Positions 8,651 to 18,655 of a DNA stretch of 64,000 nt are shown piece after piece. The DNA comes from an uncultured Lachnospiraceae bacterium (GTDB lineage Bacteria; Bacillota; Clostridia; Lachnospirales; Lachnospiraceae), in NCBI GenBank assembly GCA_945919795.1, contig CAMEJJ010000007.1:62001-126000 (forward strand), read 5' to 3'. Positions within the stretch are counted from its first letter, which is position 1, and the number at the start of each line of letters is the position of its first letter. Position numbers and translations under genes: made by a program. Under the pieces are notes generated by a model. The model worked only from the letters and a program-made list of their open reading frames with translations, was not told the DNA's origin and ran no database searches.

Positions 8651-10303
8651 TTATACCGGGAAACAACTGCCTCCCGCAAATTCACGGACAATGGAATTGT
8701 TCGGAAGCTGATCCGTTCCAAGTCCGAGAAAATAATCCAAAAATTTCAATAACCGTTTTGCTTCATGATATTCGGGTTCATCCTCACCGATTTCATATAA
8801 AAGCGGTTCCGCATATTGTTTTAAAGCCGCAAGCTCATAAATGGAAGCGGAATTAAAAAATGCATCTGCCTGTTCCTGGAAAGGAAAGATATTTTCTTCT
8901 TCTCCTTTTCTGACCGAAGGCCACATCTGAATCGTTCTTTTTGCTGATGCGCCTCTGGTACGTGCATCGCGGACCATACGGCGTAAAAGACGTCCGTCTG
9001 TGGTCGGAATGCGGTTATGGTCATCAATATTCAAGGTTGTCAGCGCACTGATATAAATCTTATACTTACTTTCATTTGGCAGCGCATAAGACATTTTATC
9101 ATTCAGTCCGTGAATACCTTCCAATACCAAAACATCATCCGGTCCGAGCTTTTTGATATTGCCCTTGTATTCGCTCTTTCCTGTCATAAAATTGAAAGTC
9201 GGAAGATGAACTTCTTTTCCTGCCAGCAAATCAACCATATTGCGGTTAAACAATTCAACATCCAGAGCTTCCAGACATTCAAAATTGTAATCTCCGTTTT
9301 CATCTCTCGGTGTTTTTTCCCGATCCACAAAATAATCATCCAAAGCAATCGGATGCGGTTTTAAGCCGTATGTACGAAGCTGAATGGATAAACGGTGTGA
9401 AAACGTTGTTTTTCCACTTGAAGACGGTCCTGCAATCATAATAAATTTGATGCCGGGTCTCTCTGCAATTTCTTTTGCAATTTCACCGATGCGGCGTTCC
9501 TGAAAAGCTTCCTGTACTAAAATCAAATCATTGATTTCCCCTTTACAGATCTTATCATTCAGATCTCCGACTGCATCCACACCCATTTTATCGCCCCATT
9601 CATCCGCCTGCTTTAAGGTCGAAAACAGCTTGGTGCGGGGTTTAAATTCGGTAAGCTCCTCCGGTTTCATTTTATCCGGAAGATTTAAAATCAGGCCATC
9701 CTCATAGGGAAGTACCTCAAAATGCTTTACATATCCCGTTTTCGGCAACATATATCCATAAAAATAATCATAATAACCATCTAATTCGTAGACATTGATG
9801 GAAGAACTTTTCCGGTACTTAAATAATTTTACCTTATCATCCATCCCCTGTTTATGAAACAGTTCAACAGCCTCCTTGGTCGGATAAGCTCTTTTTATGA
9901 TTTCCAGATTCTGCTCAGATAACTCGCGCATCCGCTTTTCGATAGCATCCGCTAATGCCTTATCCACACTGACACCGTCACGGATATCAATGTAATATCC
10001 ATTCCCAATCGTAAATTCAACCTTGGCATGCGCATCAGAAAGCCCCGGCGTATCTGCAATGGCTTTCATTAACATCAGGGTTGCGGTACGTACATATGCT
10101 TTATGTCCGGCATTATCTTTTAATGTCAGAAATTTAACCGTACAGTCCTTCTCAATTTTTTTGGACAATTCCTTCATATGTCCATCTGCAAATACCATTG
10201 CAATCGGACAGTCATAATCTTTCTGATACTCTACGGCAAGATCTTCAAACGTAGAGTTAGCCGCAACTTCTTTTTTCTCATTTCCAATCGTAACAACTGC
10301 CAT
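8651..10303 (-). CDS. nucleoside (uridine-type) kinase with TGS / ThrRS-like N-terminal domains
   Basis: About 550 residues, far longer than plain uridine kinase (about 210). The N-terminus (about 1-60) is a TGS domain, followed by a threonyl-tRNA-synthetase-like second additional domain (about 65-220), then a P-loop kinase of the uridine kinase/phosphoribulokinase class with Walker A AGPSSSGKTTF (about 290-300), the YFVDREKTPRD substrate region and VLEGIHGLND. This fusion is common in Clostridia and annotated as 'nucleoside kinase'; the true substrate is not established. The ATG at 10303 has AAAGGGG 9 nt upstream, while the ATG three codons earlier touches the ribosome site, so the later start is better. 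Confidence 0.88.
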   Translation of the reverse strand: MAVVTIGNEKKEVAANSTFEDLAVEYQKDYDCPIAMVFADGHMKELSKKIEKDCTVKFLTLKDNAGHKAYVRTATLMLMKAIADTPGLSDAHAKVEFTIGNGYYIDIRDGVSVDKALADAIEKRMRELSEQNLEIIKRAYPTKEAVELFHKQGMDDKVKLFKYRKSSSINVYELDGYYDYFYGYMLPKTGYVKHFEVLPYEDGLILNLPDKMKPEELTEFKPRTKLFSTLKQADEWGDKMGVDAVGDLNDKICKGEINDLILVQEAFQERRIGEIAKEIAERPGIKFIMIAGPSSSGKTTFSHRLSIQLRTYGLKPHPIALDDYFVDREKTPRDENGDYNFECLEALDVELFNRNMVDLLAGKEVHLPTFNFMTGKSEYKGNIKKLGPDDVLVLEGIHGLNDKMSYALPNESKYKIYISALTTLNIDDHNRIPTTDGRLLRRMVRDARTRGASAKRTIQMWPSVRKGEEENIFPFQEQADAFFNSASIYELAALKQYAEPLLYEIGEDEPEYHEAKRLLKFLDYFLGLGTDQLPNNSIVREFAGGSCFPV

Positions 10304-10389
10304 ATCATTCATCCCCTTTAAATTTTCATTATAAATCTTACATATGACGAATTTGCATATTCTATCACAGACGCGTTCTCACTTGTATT

Positions 10390-11172
10390 TTAAATAAACC
10401 AACAGGGTTCTTCCGGTGCTTTTTTGTAAATGGTCAGTCCCGGAATTTCTCTCCTGATGTATTGTTCCATATAATCCACAAAAATATGCTCAATCCCATA
10501 GTGACCTGCATCAATCACACAAAGTCCCTGCGCAACAGCATCAATTCCTTCATGATGGTCAATGTCTCCGGTGATATACACCTCTGCGCCTTTTTGCAAA
10601 GCATCCGGTATCATACTGCCGCCGGAACCGGGACAGATTGCTGCACGATAGACAGCCGTCTCAGGCTCACCAAAAACCTTTACCGTGGAAATATCAAAAC
10701 ACTGCTTTACATACTGTGCACATTCTCTTAATGTCATTTCATGCGACAAATTTCCAAAGCGTCCGAATCCTTCTACAGAAATGTCATCCTCGTAAGTAAC
10801 CTGCAAAACTTCTCTGTTTCTCAATTTTAGTTCATCCGCTGCGGCATCTGCCATGCCCATGATATCAAAATTGGTATGCATGGTATAATAACAGATATCG
10901 TTTTGAATCAGCCCAATCAATCGTTCTCCAATGAAATGATCCGAAACAATACGCTTCATCCCTTTAAAAATCAAAGGGTGATGCGTTAAAATCATATCCG
11001 CACCCAATGCCACTGCCTCATCAACAACTTCCTTTGTCGCGTCCAGGGCAATATATATGCTCTTTACCGTTTTTTCTCTGTTTCCGACTAAAAGTCCGAC
11101 ATTATCCCATTCTTTGGCATAATGAGCCGGCGACAGCTCTTCCAACCGTTCCATAATTTCCTGACAAGTCAT
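10390..11172 (-). CDS. Nif3-like dinuclear metal-centre protein (DUF34/NIF3)
   Basis: About 260 residues of the NIF3/DUF34 family, toroidal hexamers with a two-metal site; in Clostridia often called GTP cyclohydrolase 1 type 2 homolog, with no secure reaction. Metal-ligand motifs are visible: ADMILTHHPLIFKG (two His), HTNFD, and the C-terminal DAGHYGIEHIFVDY (His and Glu). The mid-protein CPGSGGSM loop and GADMILTHH block are family hallmarks. Start: ATG at 11172 with GGTGG 8 nt upstream; a GTG at 11184 is less likely. It follows trmK almost without a gap, the usual pairing in Firmicutes. Confidence 0.9.
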   Translation of the reverse strand: MTCQEIMERLEELSPAHYAKEWDNVGLLVGNREKTVKSIYIALDATKEVVDEAVALGADMILTHHPLIFKGMKRIVSDHFIGERLIGLIQNDICYYTMHTNFDIMGMADAAADELKLRNREVLQVTYEDDISVEGFGRFGNLSHEMTLRECAQYVKQCFDISTVKVFGEPETAVYRAAICPGSGGSMIPDALQKGAEVYITGDIDHHEGIDAVAQGLCVIDAGHYGIEHIFVDYMEQYIRREIPGLTIYKKAPEEPCWFI

Positions 11173-11190
11173 ATCCGTTTCCACCCACTT

Positions 11191-11946
11191 TCACAGATCT
11201 TTTGACACGATAATCAACTGCTCCAGATAATCCTGCATTTCTTTCTTTTTCTCCGGTTGCGTTATCTTTTGTAAAATTTCTTCCGTCTTTTCTTTTTTCT
11301 GCTTCATATAAGCCACGAAATCCATCGGACGTTTGCGAAGCAAAACAGGACCAAACAAATCCTCCTGCAAAATTGAATAAGTTCCCTTTTTTACATGAGC
11401 ACAATCCGGATACTGCGATGAAAGAATTTCTTCATTCACACAATTCCGGTACAAGGCCTTTATCATGGGATAATATTTCCCGTCTTCTGTTACAAAGTCC
11501 TCATCTACTATTATGTATTCGTTTTCACGCAAAAATTTCCTGACTGCATCTACTTCTGTCTGCGGCTGGAGAATCAATTCTTCAAAAAAGCCGAGACGGG
11601 CAAGTCCTTCCTGCAAAATCCGAATCATCAGCCTTCCGCCCATTCCGGAAATCAAAAGGGTATCCGCTTCGTTCTTTTCCAATGCTTGTGTCCCGTCAGA
11701 CAACCGGACGTCAATGACATTTTTAAGACCATATTTTTGAATATTAGTCCGCGCATGGGATAAAGGTCCTTCTTTTACATCCATCGCAATCACTTTAGGA
11801 CATTTTTTGACCGCAGCAAGGTAAATGGAAACATAACCGTGATCACACCCGATATCGGCAACTTTTCTTCCCGGTGTGACAAGCTTGGCCACTGCAAGTA
11901 ATCTTTTCGATAATTCCATGTAGTTTTCCATCTTTTTATTTATCAT
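11191..11946 (-). CDS. trmK: tRNA (adenine(22)-N1)-methyltransferase TrmK
   Basis: 251 residues, Rossmann methyltransferase that makes m1A22 in tRNA using SAM. Seen: KLVTPGRKVADIGCDHGYVS (motif I, about 21-40), VIAMDVKEGPLSHA (ribose binding), VRLSDGTQAL and LLISGMGGRLM, all characteristic of the TrmK/YqfN family, plus the C-terminal coiled-coil helices (about 200-251). Placed after rpoD and before nif3, the standard Firmicute order. The start is uncertain: ATGs lie at 11946, 11931 and 11919 and none has a strong ribosome site. Confidence 0.92.
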   Translation of the reverse strand: MINKKMENYMELSKRLLAVAKLVTPGRKVADIGCDHGYVSIYLAAVKKCPKVIAMDVKEGPLSHARTNIQKYGLKNVIDVRLSDGTQALEKNEADTLLISGMGGRLMIRILQEGLARLGFFEELILQPQTEVDAVRKFLRENEYIIVDEDFVTEDGKYYPMIKALYRNCVNEEILSSQYPDCAHVKKGTYSILQEDLFGPVLLRKRPMDFVAYMKQKKEKTEEILQKITQPEKKKEMQDYLEQLIIVSKDL

Positions 11947-11994
11947 CCAATTTATTTCATCCGACTATTACTATCCAATTATTATCCGACTATT

Positions 11995-13122
11995 TTAATC
12001 CAGATAATCAAAATAATCTCTCAACTTCCGGCTTCTGCTCGGATGACGGAGTTTACGAAGCGCCTTTGCTTCAATCTGACGGATACGCTCACGGGTAACA
12101 TTAAATTCCTTACCGACTTCTTCTAACGTACGTGCGCGTCCGTCTTCTAAACCAAATCGCAGACATAATACCTTTTGTTCTCTTTCGGTGAGTGTTTTTA
12201 AAACCTCTTCCAAATCTTCACGAAGCAATGTATAAGCGGCTGCCTTATCCGGTACCGGTACATTTTCATCCTTAATAAAATCTCCAAGATGCGAATCTTC
12301 CTCTTCACCAATTGGGGTCTCAAGAGAAACCGGTTCCTGCGAAATCTTTAAAATTTCACGCACTCTTTCTACCGGCATATTCATCTCTTTGGCAATTTCT
12401 TCCGGGGTGGGTTCACGGTTTAATTCCTGCAATAACTGACGGCTGACACGAATCAGTTTGTTGATGGTTTCAACCATATGAACGGGAATACGGATGGTTC
12501 TTGCCTGATCGGCAATCGCTCTGGTAATCGCCTGTCTGATCCACCATGTTGCATAAGTTGAAAATTTATAACCCTTACGATAGTCAAACTTTTCAACAGC
12601 CTTAATCAGACCGAGATTTCCTTCCTGAATCAAATCCAAAAACAGCATACCTCTTCCGACATAACGTTTTGCAATGGAAACAACCAGACGTAAGTTTGCT
12701 TCTGCTAATCTTTTTTTGGCTTCCTCATCGCCCTCTTCCATCCGCTGCGCAAGCTCAATTTCTTCATCCGCAGTTAAAAGCGGTACTTTACCGATTTCTT
12801 TTAAATACATACGCACCGGGTCTTCAATGCTGATTCCGTCCGGAACAGAAAGATCGATGTTTTCCACATCCACATCTTCTGCGTCCTCAACAGCCAGTAA
12901 TGCCTCTTCGTCAGGTTCTTCCTCTTCCTCAGTCATACGAAGAACATCGATTCCTTTTTGTTCCATAGTTTCCACAATTTTATCATACTGCTCTTCTTCC
13001 AGATTAAATTCCGCAAACTGATTTACAATCTCCTGAAAATCCAGAACATTTTTCTTCTTCTTTCCCATTGCAATCACTGAAGCTACTTTTTCTTCAAATT
13101 TTGCCATTGTATTTTCGTCCAT
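11995..13122 (-). CDS. rpoD: RNA polymerase primary sigma factor RpoD/SigA
   Basis: 375 residues, the usual size of a Firmicute housekeeping sigma factor. Region 1.2 ([20 protein letters not shown]), region 2 ([20 protein letters not shown] then [20 protein letters not shown] for -10 melting and recognition), region 3 and region 4 with the -35-reading helix ([20 protein letters not shown]) are all intact. An N-terminal 1.1 region of about 100 acidic residues precedes. AGAGGA lies 9 nt before the ATG. It follows dnaG by 42 nt in a dgt-dnaG-rpoD macromolecular-synthesis operon. Confidence 0.97.
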   Translation of the reverse strand: MDENTMAKFEEKVASVIAMGKKKKNVLDFQEIVNQFAEFNLEEEQYDKIVETMEQKGIDVLRMTEEEEEPDEEALLAVEDAEDVDVENIDLSVPDGISIEDPVRMYLKEIGKVPLLTADEEIELAQRMEEGDEEAKKRLAEANLRLVVSIAKRYVGRGMLFLDLIQEGNLGLIKAVEKFDYRKGYKFSTYATWWIRQAITRAIADQARTIRIPVHMVETINKLIRVSRQLLQELNREPTPEEIAKEMNMPVERVREILKISQEPVSLETPIGEEEDSHLGDFIKDENVPVPDKAAAYTLLREDLEEVLKTLTEREQKVLCLRFGLEDGRARTLEEVGKEFNVTRERIRQIEAKALRKLRHPSRSRKLRDYFDYLD

Positions 13123-13164
13123 TTTGTTCCATCCTCTCGTTTCTATGTTTTCCTATTTTTTACC

Positions 13165-15021
13165 TTAAGTTAAAGAAATATGCGTTTTTTGTATTTTCTC
13201 GATTGTCTTTTTAATAGAAACAATCTTTTTAAAAGCTTCCGGGTCGGCATTCGCACAATCGGTAACTCTCTGCATGGTTGCCCTTTTTATGGTTACTAAA
13301 ATATCCGAAAGGGCACGTTCCTTGTCGCTGACAGAATCAAAAATCTTCGCCTGTGTATCCAAATCCACCTCAGTTGTCCCCTTCATCCGGCTTAGCTTAT
13401 CCGTAATTTTGGTACAGAACAAAGAGGCGATTTCCAACTGTTCCTCTTCGTTTGTCTCCTCCGAGGCCTGCAAAGATGTCATGATTGCGCCGGGATTTGG
13501 CACCTCTCCGTCTTCTAATGCCTGTATCAGCCGCTCTGCAGCCTTCCTATATATCCCATCCGAAAAATCATCCACATGGATATAATCTTTAATCTTTGCG
13601 TATAAAAAAGGTTCATCCACCAGCCAGGTCAATAAGACCTTTTGATTATAGAGTACCGGATCCTCTTTTTTCTTATTCCGTTTGACTTCCGTCTCTTCCT
13701 GTCTGCGGACAGTACTCATTTTTGCCTGTGAACTGTTGCCGTAAGAAGCCACACTGCTGCACATTTCATCATATCCGAAATGATAGGTCTCACAAACCAG
13801 TTCAATAAAAGGTTTAATATCTTCAAACTGATCGGACAGCGTATACATCTTTTCAACCAGCGCTTTCCGAAACTTCAACTTACTTTCGGGACTTTTTAAA
13901 TCATATCCCTTTTCCATCATCCGAAGTTCAAACCGGAAACTGTCTTCTGCATTCTGAATTCTTTCTTCAAAAGCTTCACGGCCCAGGTTTTTGATAAATT
14001 CATCCGGGTCTTTGTAAGGCTCCAAATGCAAAATACGTCCGGTCATCCCATAATTTCTCAAAATATCTATCGCTCGCAATGCCGCCTTGGTTCCGGCTCC
14101 GTCACTGTCGTAGGCCAGAATAATCTGATCTGCATAACGCCTCAAAATGGCAGCCTGTCCACCGGTAAATGCAGTTCCGAGTGATGCGACCGCCTCCGTA
14201 AAACCGGCCTGGTGCATGGCAATGACATCCATATATCCTTCGCATAAAATCAGATACCCCTTTCGGGATGTCCTGGCAAAATTCATGCCATACAAATTCC
14301 GGCTTTTATCAAAAACAACCGTCTCAGGGGAGTTCAGATATTTCGGTTCGCCTTCTCCAATGACACGCCCACCAAAACCAATGACCTTGTTGTTGATATC
14401 CTGAATGGGAAACATAACCCGGTTCCAAAATTTATCATGCAGCCCATACTTTTCATGGAAAGATGCCACGCCGGAATCCACAATTTCGTTATCTGTGTAT
14501 CCTTTGGACTTTAAATACAAAACCAAATCATCGCTCTTGACATTTGCATATCCGAGCGCAAATTTTTTCATGGTTTCATCCGATAATTCGCGGTTCTTAA
14601 AATATTTCATTCCGACTTCGCCCTGCGGGGCACGAAGTTGAAAGTAAAAATAATTGGCTGCATCTTTATTCAATTCCATGATGCGGGCCTTTTTATTCAT
14701 TGCCTTTTTTGCATTTTCATCATACTCTGCCTCGGGCAGCTTGATACCGGCTCTTTCGGCAAGCATTTTCATAGCCTCGACAAAGGTATAATTTTCATAT
14801 TGCATCACAAAGGTAAAAACATTACCTCCTATCCCACATCCAAAGCACTTAAAAATCTGTCGGCTGGGACTTACGGAAAAAGAACCTGTTTTTTCATTAT
14901 GAAACGGACATAGCCCGACATAGTTGGCTCCCTTTTGCTTGATTCGCACATAGCCGGAAACTACATCGACAATATCGTTTTTTTGTCTGACCTCTTCTAC
15001 CAGTTCTTCCGGATAATACAT
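13165..15021 (-). CDS. dnaG: DNA primase DnaG
   Basis: 618 residues. Makes RNA primers for the lagging strand. Order of domains: CHC2 zinc-binding domain (about 1-100; CPFHNEKTGSF...FKCFGCGIGGN), catalytic core with TOPRIM (about 255-345; LILCEGYMDVIAMH, ASLGTAFTGGQ, ILAYDSDGAGTKAA) and a C-terminal DnaB-interacting domain (about 440-618). All zinc ligands (C-x2-H-x~17-C-x2-C) and acidic TOPRIM residues are present. It lies 12 nt after the dNTPase gene and just ahead of rpoD. Confidence 0.96.
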   Translation of the reverse strand: MYYPEELVEEVRQKNDIVDVVSGYVRIKQKGANYVGLCPFHNEKTGSFSVSPSRQIFKCFGCGIGGNVFTFVMQYENYTFVEAMKMLAERAGIKLPEAEYDENAKKAMNKKARIMELNKDAANYFYFQLRAPQGEVGMKYFKNRELSDETMKKFALGYANVKSDDLVLYLKSKGYTDNEIVDSGVASFHEKYGLHDKFWNRVMFPIQDINNKVIGFGGRVIGEGEPKYLNSPETVVFDKSRNLYGMNFARTSRKGYLILCEGYMDVIAMHQAGFTEAVASLGTAFTGGQAAILRRYADQIILAYDSDGAGTKAALRAIDILRNYGMTGRILHLEPYKDPDEFIKNLGREAFEERIQNAEDSFRFELRMMEKGYDLKSPESKLKFRKALVEKMYTLSDQFEDIKPFIELVCETYHFGYDEMCSSVASYGNSSQAKMSTVRRQEETEVKRNKKKEDPVLYNQKVLLTWLVDEPFLYAKIKDYIHVDDFSDGIYRKAAERLIQALEDGEVPNPGAIMTSLQASEETNEEEQLEIASLFCTKITDKLSRMKGTTEVDLDTQAKIFDSVSDKERALSDILVTIKRATMQRVTDCANADPEAFKKIVSIKKTIEKIQKTHISLT

Positions 15022-15033
15022 CTAAATTTCCTC

Positions 15034-16041
15034 TCATCCATGCCATGTTTTGGGAATAAACAAATTCTCATACATACCGATTGCAAAACGATCGGTCATG
15101 GCTCCCACATAATCACAGACAATCTGCTCTTTGGAACTACCGTCGCGATCCATCAAATCCGCTGTTTCGCGGGGAATTTTGTCGAAGTGATGCAGATAAT
15201 AATCATATAGTGCCTCAATCAGCACCTCCGCTTTTCCTTCTTCACCTTTTGCGACCGGATTCTGATATACATTTTCAAACATAAACTGTCGCATTTCTTT
15301 CATAGCAGCCGCAACCGGCTCCGACATCATGACATCGTTTTTTCCTTTGCTGGTTGTAATAATGTCGTGAATAAAACTATCCAGCCTTTCCGGAAGCGTA
15401 TAACCAATCACCGCCCCAATACTCTTTGGAACATCGCTATCCTTTAAAATACCGGCGCGAATGGCATCATCCATATCATGATGAATATAAGCAATCTTAT
15501 CCGACATCCGGACAATTTTCCCCTCCAGTGTGGAAGGCATTCCCGATGTCTGATGATTTAAAATTCCGTCTCTTACTTCATAGGTCAGATTCAGCCCCTG
15601 ACCTCTCTTTTCTAAAACATCCACCGTACGGACACTCTGCACATTGTGCTCAAATCCCTGAGGTGCAACACGATTTAGCGCACGCTCTCCCGCATGTCCA
15701 AAAGGAGTATGCCCCAGATCATGTCCAAGTGCGATTGCCTCAACCAGATCTTCATTTAACGACAAGGCCTTGGCAATGGTTCTTGCATTTTGGGAAACCT
15801 CCAACGTATGCGTCAGTCTGGTCCGATAATGATCCCCGTCCGGTGTTAAAAACACCTGGGTTTTATCCTTTAATCTCCGAAAGGACTTACTATGTAAAAT
15901 ACGGTCTCTGTCCCTTTGAAAAACCGGGCGGATATCACACGGTTCTTCCTGCCGCAGACGACCTTTGCTGTTTTTACTCAAACAGGCATATGGACTTAAA
16001 TACTTAACTTCCCATTCCTCTAAATTTTCTCTGATTGTCAT
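15034..16041 (-). CDS. dgt: deoxyguanosinetriphosphate triphosphohydrolase-like protein
   Basis: About 335 residues. HD-domain dNTPase that converts dNTP to deoxynucleoside and triphosphate. Motifs: SFRRLKDKTQVF, GDHYRTRLTHTLEVSQ (first His), and IALGHDLGHTPFGHAGE with the HD pair, then YKLSDKIAYI-type region (here VRMSDKIAYIHHD). The ATG at 16041 is chosen because AGGGGG lies 6-7 nt upstream; an upstream in-frame codon at 16116 would run into a terminator hairpin. First gene of the dgt-dnaG-rpoD operon, as in many Clostridia. The symbol dgt follows family convention; nucleotide preference is not evident. Confidence 0.9.
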   Translation of the reverse strand: MTIRENLEEWEVKYLSPYACLSKNSKGRLRQEEPCDIRPVFQRDRDRILHSKSFRRLKDKTQVFLTPDGDHYRTRLTHTLEVSQNARTIAKALSLNEDLVEAIALGHDLGHTPFGHAGERALNRVAPQGFEHNVQSVRTVDVLEKRGQGLNLTYEVRDGILNHQTSGMPSTLEGKIVRMSDKIAYIHHDMDDAIRAGILKDSDVPKSIGAVIGYTLPERLDSFIHDIITTSKGKNDVMMSEPVAAAMKEMRQFMFENVYQNPVAKGEEGKAEVLIEALYDYYLHHFDKIPRETADLMDRDGSSKEQIVCDYVGAMTDRFAIGMYENLFIPKTWHG

Positions 16042-16082
16042 GTTTTTCCCCCTATATGGTCGGCACAAAACATTTTCTGTTA

Positions 16083-16119
16083 TAAAAAAAGATAAAGTGA
16101 GCATTTTTATGCCCACTTT
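16083..16119 (-). terminator. intrinsic terminator after the GerMN lipoprotein gene
   Basis: On the minus strand an 11-bp near-perfect stem (16109-16119 with 16094-16104, five-base loop) is followed by ATCTTTTTTTATAA. It sits 68 nt past the stop of the lipoprotein gene and upstream of the dgt start, so it separates the two transcription units. Confidence 0.75.
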
Positions 16120-16186
16120 ACATATTCTGCGAAAAAATCATTTTTCCTTTTTCTTTTTCTGATTATCTTAGATATTTTTTGCAAGA

Positions 16187-17395
16187 CTATTTTATTTTGA
16201 TTCCTGTCTGGATAATCAGCTGATCTTTGGAAAGCTCCGGTACCGGATTCATAATGATTTCCAGTTCGCCATCACCGTTGATATACGAATATCCCTGCGG
16301 TTCAAACGATAAATCCGTCAAATCATAATCATAACGCAAAAACATCTCTCTGAAATCACCGGAATCCGTAATTTTCTGCTTATAATATTCATCAAAAGCT
16401 TCTCTATCCACATCGTCATTTGTTACCTTAAAGTATCCGCCATTTGCCATGTTGTAGGAAAGCGTTTCCATCATATCGGTCATTTCTCCAAACCGCAGAC
16501 ATTTTCCTTCCACTAAATCAAAAGTCAAAGCATAAATTCGGGTATCAGTTTCGTCCGAAACCTTAATTTTTTCTGTAAATAAAAATGATATCTTTTCCGT
16601 TGTACATAAACCGACTTTATAATCCACACTATAAGATTCGTATTCTTTTTTATCCTTTTTCAAATCGACAGAAACGATTTCATAAATCGCCTGATTCCAC
16701 TCTTTTTGCAATTCTTCATCGGGCATTCCGTCAAACTGTGGATAATAAATTTTAATATCATCCTGCGTATACGCCGTATCCTTCAGACGATATACCATCG
16801 GCTCTTTTTTACCTTCCTCTTCCCCTTGGGAAGCGGAATCCGAAGTTTCATACATCGTCAGTGCTTTATCATAGATGGCATGACTGGTCTCTAATGTTTT
16901 TCCTTTGATAGTAATCAAAATATCATCCGCATCATAGGCCGTCAGAAATGTATTAACCAGAGAACCTAATACAATATATTCGCCTGCTGTTCCCATCATA
17001 TTGATATAATTCGAAAAATCCGCCGAAAGATCCAGAGTTAAACTTTTTCCTGACTTAGAAAAATTCAATGCCTTGGTATCATACGATACCACATTAACCT
17101 TGGCTAACTCAGCAAGCAGATTGTCCGGTGTCAATTGCTCGAGTGAAACCTCTGCCGATTCAAATCCGGTTGCCTGAGCATTGGAATAAAAGATGCAAAC
17201 CGAAACAGATTCGGGCTTTTGTGTTTCTTCTTCAGGCTGAGCTGTCATTGTATCCGTTGCGGCATCATTACCCGTTGCTGTTGTATTACTACTTTCATTC
17301 TGTTGCTCGTACTCTGTCAGTGTCTGTCCACCGCATCCTGTAAAGGAAAACATTAATATCACAAGTGTACTAAATAACAATAATCTCTTTTTCAT
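16187..17395 (-). CDS. lipoprotein with GerMN domain and DUF3298-like C-terminus
   Basis: 402 residues from the ATG at 17395, which has GAGGAG 7 nt upstream. The N-terminus is a lipoprotein signal (MKKRLLLFSTLVILMFSFTG then Cys, about residue 21), so it is anchored on the outer face of the membrane. After a low-complexity Thr/Asn/Glu linker there is a GerMN-like domain (about 60-180; SVCIFYSNAQA, LTPDNLLAELAKV, GEYIVLGSLVNTFLTAYDAD) and a domain like RsiV/DUF3298 (about 205-402). GerM-type proteins act in sporulation and cell-wall processes; the exact role here is unknown. It has its own promoter region and terminator. Confidence 0.8.
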   Translation of the reverse strand: MKKRLLLFSTLVILMFSFTGCGGQTLTEYEQQNESSNTTATGNDAATDTMTAQPEEETQKPESVSVCIFYSNAQATGFESAEVSLEQLTPDNLLAELAKVNVVSYDTKALNFSKSGKSLTLDLSADFSNYINMMGTAGEYIVLGSLVNTFLTAYDADDILITIKGKTLETSHAIYDKALTMYETSDSASQGEEEGKKEPMVYRLKDTAYTQDDIKIYYPQFDGMPDEELQKEWNQAIYEIVSVDLKKDKKEYESYSVDYKVGLCTTEKISFLFTEKIKVSDETDTRIYALTFDLVEGKCLRFGEMTDMMETLSYNMANGGYFKVTNDDVDREAFDEYYKQKITDSGDFREMFLRYDYDLTDLSFEPQGYSYINGDGELEIIMNPVPELSKDQLIIQTGIKIK

Positions 17396-17428
17396 TATAA
17401 TCTCCTCAACGAAAACAGAATTGTGTAT

Positions 17429-17448
17429 TGGTATACCTAAATATACCA
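17429..17448. promoter_or_regulatory. palindrome in the lipoprotein gene's upstream region
   Basis: TGGTATA-6-TATACCA, a perfect 7-bp inverted repeat with six-base centre, 33-53 nt upstream of the lipoprotein start. Could be an operator overlapping the promoter; no regulator can be named. Confidence 0.35.
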
Positions 17449-17493
17449 TGGTTTTTGTATTTTGAGAAGTTGAAAAATTTTCCCCTTTTCGGA

Positions 17494-18651
17494 TTAGTGT
17501 TTCCGTTTGTTCAGTCCTTCCAACATCACAACCATCAATACCAGAAACACCGCCAGGAAAATGGGATAACATCCAATTCCGACCACATCCGCTAACATTC
17601 CGAATACAGGCGGCATAAAAGTCGTCCCTACATATGCACTTGCCATCTGCACACCGATGACCGACTGGGACACGCCGGCGCCGAAAGTATCTGGTGTTGC
17701 ATGGATCAAACTGGGATAAACAGGTGCACATCCTAATCCAATCATAATCAGTCCGACAAATACAGTTTTGTTATCAAACGGAAGAAATAAGAGGACAATT
17801 CCACAGACAACGATGAACTGCCCCAAACGAATCATATTTCTATCATTCATCTTCATTGTCAAAAATCCACTAATAAATCGTCCCAAGGTAATCCCCAGAT
17901 AAAAAAGCGATGCCCACTTCGCTGCTGTTTCGACGGAAATTCCCCGGTTTAAAACCATATAGCTGGAAGCCCACAGTCCTGCTGTTGCCTCTAAGGAACA
18001 ATAACAAAAGAAACCAATCAACACATTTTTTGCTCCCGGAAGTCGGATTACTTCCGGCAAAGAAAGAGGTTTTTGTTTTTTCTCTTCCGTTTCTGCCCGG
18101 TCACTTTTTTCTCTCCACAACGGCAAAGTAAAAATCAATATTGCCGTCAATACCATCTGCATAATGGAGATGGTGCGATACCCTGTATTCCAGCTCATTC
18201 CTCTCGTCAATACAAATCCCATAATATAAGGTCCCGCCGTTGCACCGAGGCCCCAAAAGCAATGGAGCCAGCTCATATGCTTTGCCTTATAATGTAAGGC
18301 CACGAAATTATTGAGTGCCGTATCCACACTGCCGGCACCAAGTCCATAGGGAATTCCCCACAGGCAAAGTTGCCAATAGGAATCGGATGCAGAAAACCCA
18401 AACAATGCAACTGCCGTCATCAACACGCTGATTGCCGTTACCTTTCCGGTTCCCAATTTATGGATAAAGTAGTTGCTGAACAAACTGGAGATAATGGTTC
18501 CTCCTGCAATAATAACAGAAATCCCGCCGGCATAAGAAACCGGCACTCCCAATTGTGGCTGCATACTGGGCCAAGCCGCTCCTAAAATGGAATCCGGCAG
18601 CCCCAGACTAATAAATGCCAGATAAATAATCGCTAATAAAATGGAATACAT
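17494..18651 (-). CDS. MFS transporter, sugar-type
   Basis: 385 residues with about 12 membrane segments, major facilitator superfamily. The MFS loop 2-3 region and repeated half structure are visible (YSILLAIIYLAFISLGLPDS at the start; SSLFSNYFIHKLGTGKVTA; second half GRFISGFLTMKMNDRNMIRL). The closest general pattern is the FucP/YfkF-like sugar or efflux MFS group, but the substrate cannot be read. It is 4 nt from the ROK regulator and is the last gene of the HAD-ROK-MFS operon, which suggests uptake or export of a sugar handled by the other two. Confidence 0.85.
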   Translation of the reverse strand: MYSILLAIIYLAFISLGLPDSILGAAWPSMQPQLGVPVSYAGGISVIIAGGTIISSLFSNYFIHKLGTGKVTAISVLMTAVALFGFSASDSYWQLCLWGIPYGLGAGSVDTALNNFVALHYKAKHMSWLHCFWGLGATAGPYIMGFVLTRGMSWNTGYRTISIMQMVLTAILIFTLPLWREKSDRAETEEKKQKPLSLPEVIRLPGAKNVLIGFFCYCSLEATAGLWASSYMVLNRGISVETAAKWASLFYLGITLGRFISGFLTMKMNDRNMIRLGQFIVVCGIVLLFLPFDNKTVFVGLIMIGLGCAPVYPSLIHATPDTFGAGVSQSVIGVQMASAYVGTTFMPPVFGMLADVVGIGCYPIFLAVFLVLMVVMLEGLNKRKH

Positions 18652-18655
18652 ATCC

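Noticed and set aside
15426..16007. 193-codon plus-strand open frame
   Set aside because: Lies wholly opposite the dgt gene, has no ribosome site and no protein-like composition; shadow of a coding gene.
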